Positions 6,634-11,251 of a stretch of 11,251 bases of DNA are shown piece by piece (the first letter of the stretch is position 1; every line of letters begins with the position of its first letter). Source of the DNA: Rhodospirillaceae bacterium (GTDB lineage Bacteria; Pseudomonadota; Alphaproteobacteria; MPNO01; UBA2964); the NCBI GenBank assembly GCA_018660305.1, contig JABJKO010000007.1:1-11251 (forward strand). The letters are read 5' to 3'. The notes beneath the pieces are model-generated. The model was not told the DNA's origin. It made no database searches and saw nothing but the letters and a program-made list of their open reading frames with translations. Position numbers and translations under genes: made by a program.

Positions 6634-7313
6634 GCCATCCGACAGTGATCGACCGCCCCTCACCCAATACCGATGACCGGCCGGCCAATGGCACCATCGA
6701 TATCCTGCTGCTGCATTACACCGGCATGCAAAGCGCCGGGGCATCGCTTGAACGATTATGCGATCCGGAGGCGAAGGTCAGCGCCCACTATCTGATCGAC
6801 GAGGACGGGACTGTCTACGGGCTGGTCGACGAGGCAAGGCGCGCCTGGCATGCGGGTGTGAGTTACTGGGAGGGAGCCACCGACATCAACGCCCGCTCCA
6901 TCGGAATCGAGCTCCAGAACCCGGGGCATGAATTTGGCTATCGACCCTTTCCCGAGGCGCAGATGGTGTCGCTCATGGATCTGTGCCACGGCATTCTGAC
7001 GCGCCACCCGATCCCGCCCGACCGCGTGTTGGCCCATTCCGATGTGGCGCCCCAGCGCAAGGAGGACCCCGGCGAACTGTTCAATTGGAAGAGATTGGCA
7101 GAGGCCGGAATCGGTCGGCTGCCGAACACTGCCGTAACAGCTGCCGATCCCGATGATCAGGAAGCCCGCACCCGTCTGACCGGAATTGGCTATGACCCGG
7201 AGGCTCCCCTCGACGCCGTCATCACGGCATTCCAGCGCCACCATCGTCAAACCCAAGTGAACGGCGTAATCGATGCCGAAACCATGTCATTAATCCAAGG
7301 GCTCTCCGAGTAA
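6630..7313 (+). CDS. N-acetylmuramoyl-L-alanine amidase, AmpD/AmiD-like, with C-terminal peptidoglycan-binding domain
   Basis: A 227-aa protein; the ATG at 6630 overlaps the transporter stop. An amidase_2 domain covers about 20-160. Zinc ligands H29 (LLLHYTG), H136 (VLAHSDV) and D146 (KEDPG), the catalytic glutamate E94 (IGIELQN) and the lysine K144 seen in AmpD are all present. Residues about 173-225 resemble a PG_binding_1 helical domain (TRLTGIGYDPEAPLDAVITAFQ, here split, then HHRQTQVNGVIDAETMSLI). This two-domain form resembles E. coli AmiD more than AmpD, but no signal peptide or lipobox is visible, so the enzyme is probably cytoplasmic and acts like AmpD on anhydromuropeptides recycled from the wall. 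It cleaves the amide bond between N-acetylmuramic acid (1,6-anhydro form) and L-alanine. In many species AmpD activity sets beta-lactamase induction through AmpR; no such regulator is visible here. Confidence 0.9.
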   Translation: MSHPTVIDRPSPNTDDRPANGTIDILLLHYTGMQSAGASLERLCDPEAKVSAHYLIDEDGTVYGLVDEARRAWHAGVSYWEGATDINARSIGIELQNPGHEFGYRPFPEAQMVSLMDLCHGILTRHPIPPDRVLAHSDVAPQRKEDPGELFNWKRLAEAGIGRLPNTAVTAADPDDQEARTRLTGIGYDPEAPLDAVITAFQRHHRQTQVNGVIDAETMSLIQGLSE

Positions 7314-7339
7314 CGCCCAAACCTGTAAAGGGTCGTCTC

Positions 7340-8389
7340 ATGCCAAATGATTTCCTGATCGGCTGCAACGGGCGTGGCGCGCAGGCATCGTCGATGGACC
7401 ACCCTATCTCGCTGGAAGAAGCCTCCATCGATGAACAGTTTCGCCTGGTCAAGGAAACCGGCGTGTTCGACTATTTCGACCGCATCCCCCTGCGCGACAG
7501 TTTCGACGAATACCGAAACGCCATCGACAAGTACGATTTACCCATCTGCACGGTGAGCTGGTTTTACCGGCTCGGTCAGGACGAGGCGCTGCTACAGGAT
7601 AATTTGCGGATCGCCAAGGAAATCGGCGCCGATATGCACAACATCATGATTTTCACCGAGCATGCGGACGGGCATGTGGTGACAAATCAGGAAATTATCG
7701 ACTGTTATCTAAAGGCTTATGATTCCGGCATGAGGCTCGGTGTTGAACCGACCTTCGAGCTGCACGTGAATATGTGGTCGGAGGATTTCCGACGGGTGAC
7801 GCCGGTTGCCCTGGCGGTCCAGGACAAGGGGATTCAGTTCAACTACACGCTCGATTACAGCCATGTGAATTTCAAGATAGATAATCCCGAGGAACAGGAC
7901 ATTTCGGGTATTCGTGAGGACGTGGAGGCTGGCCGGCTCCTTCTCGATCCGTTCGAGCCGGGCAATTTGTGCGATGAATGGCTGGCGCTCGGGATCGTCC
8001 GCTGGCTGCAGGTACGGTCCGCCGCGCCCAACGGGCCCAAGAACATCTGGTCGGTCCAGGAGCCCGGGGTGCCGGTCGCCGGTATGCCGACCCTGCCGGA
8101 GGGTGCCGATCCTGTGACCGGTCGCGGCATCATGTATCCGTTCACCAAACCGGCGCCCGGCGAATGGCATTCGCCCTGGCATGCCTACAAGGTGGAACCG
8201 ACCAAGGAGGTGGTCCGCAAGGCGTTGCGCTATCACAAGGCCGATCCGGAGAAACGCCTGAAATACATCACCACCGAAATGATCAATCTGCCGGATTACG
8301 GCCACAACGCGAAATATTCCCTGATCGGCCAGAATGCCGCCGCCGCCCGGTTCGTCCGCGACACCTGGGCGAATATGACCGCTGGTTAA
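7340..8389 (+). CDS. TIM-barrel sugar phosphate isomerase/epimerase-like protein (AP endonuclease 2 superfamily)
   Basis: A 349-aa protein 26 bp after the amidase; GGGT lies about 8 nt before its ATG. It resembles xylose isomerase-like TIM-barrel proteins. A likely metal-site set is E136 and E140/H142 (GVEPTFELHVNMW), D172 with H175 (YTLDYSHVNF) and E313 (TTEMINLPDYG). N-terminal landmarks are FLIGCNGRGAQASS and GVFDYFDRIPLRDSF. The insert between the D172/H175 region and the C-terminus (about 180-300, with a WSVQEPG and a GRGIMYPFTKPAPGEWHSPWHAY segment, split here) is longer than in minimal barrels of this superfamily. It may confer specificity; no characterised subgroup was recognised, so the substrate is not assigned. 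There is no signal peptide. The stop is about 50 bp before the rnpB transcription start. It may be co-transcribed with ampD, or only neighbouring it. Confidence 0.8.
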   Translation: MPNDFLIGCNGRGAQASSMDHPISLEEASIDEQFRLVKETGVFDYFDRIPLRDSFDEYRNAIDKYDLPICTVSWFYRLGQDEALLQDNLRIAKEIGADMHNIMIFTEHADGHVVTNQEIIDCYLKAYDSGMRLGVEPTFELHVNMWSEDFRRVTPVALAVQDKGIQFNYTLDYSHVNFKIDNPEEQDISGIREDVEAGRLLLDPFEPGNLCDEWLALGIVRWLQVRSAAPNGPKNIWSVQEPGVPVAGMPTLPEGADPVTGRGIMYPFTKPAPGEWHSPWHAYKVEPTKEVVRKALRYHKADPEKRLKYITTEMINLPDYGHNAKYSLIGQNAAAARFVRDTWANMTAG

Positions 8390-8405
8390 GCGTCACCGCT
8401 TTTAC

Positions 8406-8434
8406 TTGACCCTCTGGCCGGGCGTCGCCACATT
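8406..8434 (+). promoter_or_regulatory. rnpB sigma70-type promoter
   Basis: A TTGACC -35 (8406-8411) and a CACATT -10 (8429-8434) are separated by 17 bp. Transcription would begin near 8441, which coincides with the first base of the 5' P1 arm of RNase P RNA. The agreement between promoter geometry and the RNA end is strong support. Confidence 0.75.
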
Positions 8435-8440
8435 GACCGG

Positions 8441-8836
<396 letters not shown>

Positions 8837-9099
8837 ATTTCCACCGATTACTTAGGGATAGTCTCAGGACCAACCTGTTGGGGTTACTTGTTTATCTGGG
8901 AAACACGAGCGTGATGCGATACCATCCGATGAAATCAAAAAAAGAACATTACGCGAACACTATTTCGCCACATTCTTCGCCGACCCTTTGTTTTAAGAGG
9001 AGACAACATTCGACTGAGAGAACCGCCGAAACACTTTGATGGAAACTGTGACTACCCCGAAAAAGCCTCGATTTTTCAGCGGCTTTATTGGTGTTTTCA
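8837..9099. other. AT-richer intergenic spacer between rnpB and the mra promoter
   Basis: About 260 bp with no supported gene and visibly lower GC than its surroundings. It holds a Shine-Dalgarno-like AAGAGGAGA (8995-9003) that is not followed by ATG/GTG/TTG at a suitable distance, and a weak hairpin pair AAAGCC (9062-9067) / GGCTTT (9081-9086) with AT-rich flanks that could help end upstream transcription. I see no repeats, tRNA or insertion sequence. Confidence 0.5.
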
Positions 9100-9128
9100 T
9101 TGACATACCATGAAATCCCATGATATCC
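9100..9128 (+). promoter_or_regulatory. Main mra/dcw operon promoter candidate
   Basis: A perfect TTGACA -35 (9100-9105) is followed at 17-bp spacing by ATATCC (9123-9128; GATATC one base earlier is also possible) as -10. The -10 and start region lie inside the MraZ-box array, the expected geometry for MraZ autorepression. Predicted transcription start is near 9135, giving a leader of roughly 80 nt to the GTG of mraZ. Confidence 0.6.
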
Positions 9129-9140
9129 CATAAATACCCA
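9107..9140 (-). promoter_or_regulatory. MraZ operator: four-unit TGGGN direct-repeat array
   Basis: CCCA occurs at 9117-9120, 9127-9130 and 9137-9140, with a degenerate ACCA at 9107-9110, a strict 10-bp period. Read on the minus strand this is TGGGT-N5-TGGGA-N5-TGGGA-N5-TGGTA. That is the TGGGN-N5 pattern reported for MraZ binding in E. coli. The array overlaps the -10 and predicted start of the mraZ promoter. Confidence 0.8.
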
Positions 9141-9159
9141 TAGTCGAAGATGGCATGGG

Positions 9160-9186
9160 TGCGTGCGCCTTTTTTGAATGCACGCA
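9160..9186 (+). promoter_or_regulatory. Hairpin in the mraZ 5' leader
   Basis: TGCGTGC (9160-9166) and GCACGCA (9180-9186) form a perfect 7-bp stem around a 13-nt loop containing a run of six T. It lies in the predicted mraZ leader, ending 29 nt before the GTG start. A T-run in the loop rather than after the stem argues against an ordinary terminator. Two forward TGGG motifs within GCATGGG direct repeats (9154-9159 and 9184-9190) flank it. Confidence 0.45.
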
Positions 9187-9215
9187 TGGGGAAATTTTGT
9201 GTCGGGGGTCTTCAC

Positions 9216-9686
9216 GTGACGTCGTTCCTGTCCACATTTGTGAACAAGGTCGACCGTAAGGGACGGGTATCCGTCCCGGCGCCATTCCGTGCCGCCCTCG
9301 CCGCCGATCCCTACCAGGGCATTATTGTCTACCCCTCCATGACCGACACGGCGCTGGACGGTTTTGGACGCGCCATGCTGGAAGAGCTGAACCGGCGGCG
9401 GCTCGACAAGACCATGGCCGATGGCGATTTCGAAACGGCGCTGCTGGGTGGCAGTGACAGCCTGGTCGACACCATCATGGCGCTGGCCCATGAGATGCCG
9501 TTCGACGGCGATGGCCGTATCGTCCTGCCGGGCACCCTCGCGGAAGCCGCGGGAATTACCGACCACGCCACGTTCGTGGGCCGAGGGTCGCGTTTCCAGA
9601 TCTGGGCGCCGGAAAAATTCGAGACCCACCAGCACTCCGCCGTCGCCGCGCTCCGCGCCCGTCTCGCCAGTCAGGGAGAGACATGA
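9216..9686 (+). CDS. mraZ: Transcriptional regulator MraZ
   Basis: A 156-aa MraZ from the GTG at 9216. I chose this start because GGGGG (9204-9208) lies 7 nt upstream and the protein then begins [20 protein letters not shown], the normal MraZ N-terminus (FLSTxxNKxDxKGRVSxP). ATG at 9150 or 9186 would add unconserved residues without a Shine-Dalgarno. Two SpoVT-AbrB-like repeats are visible, each with the DxxxR motif: DRKGR (13-17) and DGDGR (97-101), the latter followed by [13 protein letters not shown]. MraZ forms ring-shaped oligomers that bind TGGGN repeats upstream of its own gene and regulate the mra/dcw operon. Its likely operator lies about 80 bp upstream. The stop overlaps the rsmH start by 4 bp. 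The C-terminal tail (about 138-156) is family-typical but less conserved. Confidence 0.95.
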   Translation: MTSFLSTFVNKVDRKGRVSVPAPFRAALAADPYQGIIVYPSMTDTALDGFGRAMLEELNRRRLDKTMADGDFETALLGGSDSLVDTIMALAHEMPFDGDGRIVLPGTLAEAAGITDHATFVGRGSRFQIWAPEKFETHQHSAVAALRARLASQGET

Positions 9687-10690
9687 TGACTATCGGTCGT
9701 CATAAGCCGGTTCTCCTCGACGAGGTAATCACCGCGCTCAACCCGCGCGCCGGTGCGATCTATATCGACGGCACGTTTGGCGGGGGCGGCTATAGCCGCG
9801 CACTTCTGGAAGCGGCGCCCTGCCAGGTTTGGGGAATCGACCGCGATCCCGATGCCTGCGCCCGCGGCGATAGTCTTTCCAAAGAGTTTGAAGGCCGATT
9901 GACCGTTCTTTGCGGTTGTTTTGGCGATATGGGATCGCTGCTCGCCGATCGGGGAGTTAACGCCGTCGACGGCATTACCCTCGATCTCGGCGTTTCATCC
10001 TTTCAGATCGATGAGGCGGAGCGGGGATTTTCCTTCCGTAATGACGGACCGCTGGACATGCGCATGTCCCATGATGGCCCGAGCGCCGCCTACGTGGTCA
10101 ACGGCGCGGCGGAAAAAGCCTTGGCCGATATCATATATCTCTATGGTGAGGAACGGCGCAGCCGGCGGATCGCGCGAGCCATCGTGGCGGCACGGCGCGA
10201 AAACCCCATAACCCGCACCGAACAGCTCGCCACCATCGTACGGTCCTGTTACCCGGCGCCCCGCAAAGCCGCCGCCGATACCATCGATCCCGCGACACGG
10301 ACCTTTCAGGCGCTGCGTATCTACGTGAATAACGAACTGGGAGAACTGGCCCGTGGTCTCGACGCCGCCGAGGCGCTGCTCGCCGATGGCGGCCGCCTCG
10401 CCGTGGTCAGCTTCCACTCGCTGGAAGACCGGATCGTCAAAACCTTTCTGCGGGATCGGGCCGGGCGAACACCCAACGCATCGCGCCATGCGCCGGATCA
10501 GCCCACAGACGGCCCGGCATCGACTTTCGATCTTCTGGCGCGACGCGCCATCAAACCAGGCGAAACAGAAATTGCCAGTAACCCACGGGCGCGATCGGCC
10601 CGGCTGCGAACGGCCGAGCGTACAGCCGCGCCACCCTGGCCGGCCCGCCCGGACACCCATGGCTTCCCACATGTCGGAGGAGCCCCATGA
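9683..10690 (+). CDS. rsmH: 16S rRNA (cytosine(1402)-N(4))-methyltransferase
   Basis: A 335-aa RsmH (MraW). It uses S-adenosylmethionine to methylate N4 of C1402 in 16S rRNA, in the ribosomal P site. Motifs in order: [11 protein letters not shown] (5-15), the SAM-binding [11 protein letters not shown] (29-39), GIDRDPDA (51-58), [15 protein letters not shown] (96-110) with [14 protein letters not shown] (115-128), [18 protein letters not shown] (205-222) and [13 protein letters not shown] (241-253). AGGGAGAG immediately upstream is a strong ribosome-binding site. The ATG at 9683 overlaps the mraZ stop as ATGA; a second ATG at 9686 is an equivalent alternative. The C-terminal tail is basic and Pro-rich, as is common. 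It ends with a 4-bp overlap into ftsL. All landmarks are intact. Confidence 0.97.
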   Translation: MMTIGRHKPVLLDEVITALNPRAGAIYIDGTFGGGGYSRALLEAAPCQVWGIDRDPDACARGDSLSKEFEGRLTVLCGCFGDMGSLLADRGVNAVDGITLDLGVSSFQIDEAERGFSFRNDGPLDMRMSHDGPSAAYVVNGAAEKALADIIYLYGEERRSRRIARAIVAARRENPITRTEQLATIVRSCYPAPRKAAADTIDPATRTFQALRIYVNNELGELARGLDAAEALLADGGRLAVVSFHSLEDRIVKTFLRDRAGRTPNASRHAPDQPTDGPASTFDLLARRAIKPGETEIASNPRARSARLRTAERTAAPPWPARPDTHGFPHVGGAP

Positions 10691-11055
10691 TCAACCGCGC
10701 AACCCTCGTCTGGATGGTCCTCGCCATCTCGGCGGGGATCGGGCTCTTTGTTCTCAAATACGACGTCAAGTCGATGGAGGAAGAGCTTGCGCGTATCAAC
10801 CAGCAGACTCTGGGAAATCTCGAAGCCGTACATGTTCTGAAGGCCGAGTGGAGCTATCTCAACCAGCCCGCACGGCTTGAGGATCTGGGACGCCGCCTGT
10901 TGTCCCTGGAAGCAATCGATCCCGAGCAAACGGCCTCGATTGCCGATATCCCTCTGCGTCCTCTTTCCAAGAATACTCCACACTCCCCCGTGGAGTACTC
11001 CCCGGCGGCCGGTCAAGTACCCCCCATTCTAGCGACGCATAGGCGTGCGCGATGA
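10687..11055 (+). CDS. ftsL: Cell division protein FtsL
   Basis: A 122-aa bitopic membrane protein. A short basic N-terminus (MINR) is followed by one transmembrane helix (about 5-23, [18 protein letters not shown]) and a coiled-coil-like periplasmic stretch (about 27-75, with [13 protein letters not shown] and [19 protein letters not shown]). The [18 protein letters not shown] segment is characteristic of alphaproteobacterial FtsL and matches its FtsB-contact and membrane-proximal region. The C-terminal about 45 residues are Pro/Ser-rich and poorly conserved. FtsL joins FtsB and FtsQ in the divisome and helps activate FtsW-FtsI septal synthesis. Position between rsmH and ftsI is the standard dcw order. 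Start and stop both overlap neighbours by 4 bp (ATGA). Confidence 0.92.
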   Translation: MINRATLVWMVLAISAGIGLFVLKYDVKSMEEELARINQQTLGNLEAVHVLKAEWSYLNQPARLEDLGRRLLSLEAIDPEQTASIADIPLRPLSKNTPHSPVEYSPAAGQVPPILATHRRAR

Positions 11056-11251
11056 CCGGCCGCCATTTTTTCTTTTCTCAACGGCGCCACCGCGAACCAT
11101 CGGTATCGCAAGAGGTCGAAATTGGCCGTAACCGGCTGATGATCGCCAGCGCCCTGTTCGCGGCAGCCTTCGCCGTCGTCGCCATCAGACTGGTTGACGT
11201 CACCTTGCTGGGAGAGAGCGCCACGGCGCGGCTCGCCCAGTCGGCGGGCAC
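11052..11251 (+). CDS. ftsI: Septal peptidoglycan transpeptidase FtsI (PBP3), N-terminal fragment cut by window edge
   Basis: ATG at 11052 overlaps the ftsL stop. Only about 66 residues lie in the window: a polar basic cytoplasmic N-terminus ([20 protein letters not shown]), one transmembrane helix (about 29-48, LMIASALFAAAFAVVAIRL), then the start of the periplasmic pedestal domain (LVDVTLLGESATARLAQSAG). Topology and position after ftsL identify FtsI, the class B penicillin-binding protein that crosslinks septal peptidoglycan. The catalytic SxxK, SxN and KTG motifs lie beyond the edge, so integrity cannot be judged. Confidence 0.88.
   Translation, partial: MTGRHFFFSQRRHREPSVSQEVEIGRNRLMIASALFAAAFAVVAIRLVDVTLLGESATARLAQSAG

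Noticed and set aside
9062..9086. AAAGCC/GGCTTT pair upstream of the mra promoter as a terminator for rnpB
   Set aside because: The stem is 6 bp with a 13-nt loop and lies more than 220 bp after the rnpB 3' end; too weak to call.

Overview
The window looks like a chromosomal segment of a GC-rich alphaproteobacterium, probably Rhodospirillales-like. The reasons are the dense, ATGA-overlapped genes, GTG starts, an alphaproteobacterial-type RNase P RNA, and envelope genes (DUF3750, TerB/J-domain protein, EamA transporter, AmpD-type amidase) running into rnpB and the start of the division and cell-wall (dcw) cluster. Taxonomy is inferred from gene content only; no marker was searched.

Left third (1-3398, minus strand): a four-gene metabolic operon. 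In transcription order it holds a DUF1445 protein (D-glutamate cyclase / putative hydro-lyase family), a 3-hydroxyanthranilate 3,4-dioxygenase-type cupin with both metal sites intact, a metallo-beta-lactamase-fold hydrolase, and an LDHD-type FAD-linked D-2-hydroxyacid dehydrogenase that runs off the left edge. Spacings are 69, 28 and 1 bp, so the genes are probably co-transcribed. This set is the least explained part of the window. It looks like a small catabolic pathway whose substrate cannot be named from sequence alone.

Middle (3399-8389, plus strand): a divergent intergenic region carrying a short perfect palindrome leads into an unrecognised 177-aa protein. Then come a secreted DUF3750 protein, a TerB plus J-domain protein with an N-terminal glycine zipper, an EamA-family transporter, an AmpD-like amidase with a C-terminal peptidoglycan-binding domain (4-bp overlap with the transporter), and a TIM-barrel sugar isomerase/epimerase-like protein.

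Right third (8400-11251, plus strand): rnpB has a clear promoter and a perfect 11-bp terminal P1 helix. It is followed by about 260 bp of AT-richer spacer without a supported gene, and then the mra/dcw promoter. That promoter overlaps a 10-bp-period array of MraZ boxes (TGGGN-N5 read on the minus strand), predicting MraZ autoregulation. A leader of about 80 nt with a hairpin precedes a GTG-initiated mraZ. Then mraZ, rsmH, ftsL and ftsI follow, each joined to the next by a 4-bp ATGA overlap; ftsI is cut by the right edge.

No mobile elements, CRISPR arrays, tRNAs or clear pseudogenes were seen. Most other long open frames are antisense or frame-shifted shadows caused by high GC. The best candidates for something undescribed are the DUF1445-dioxygenase-MBL-LDHD operon and the layout of the mraZ control region.
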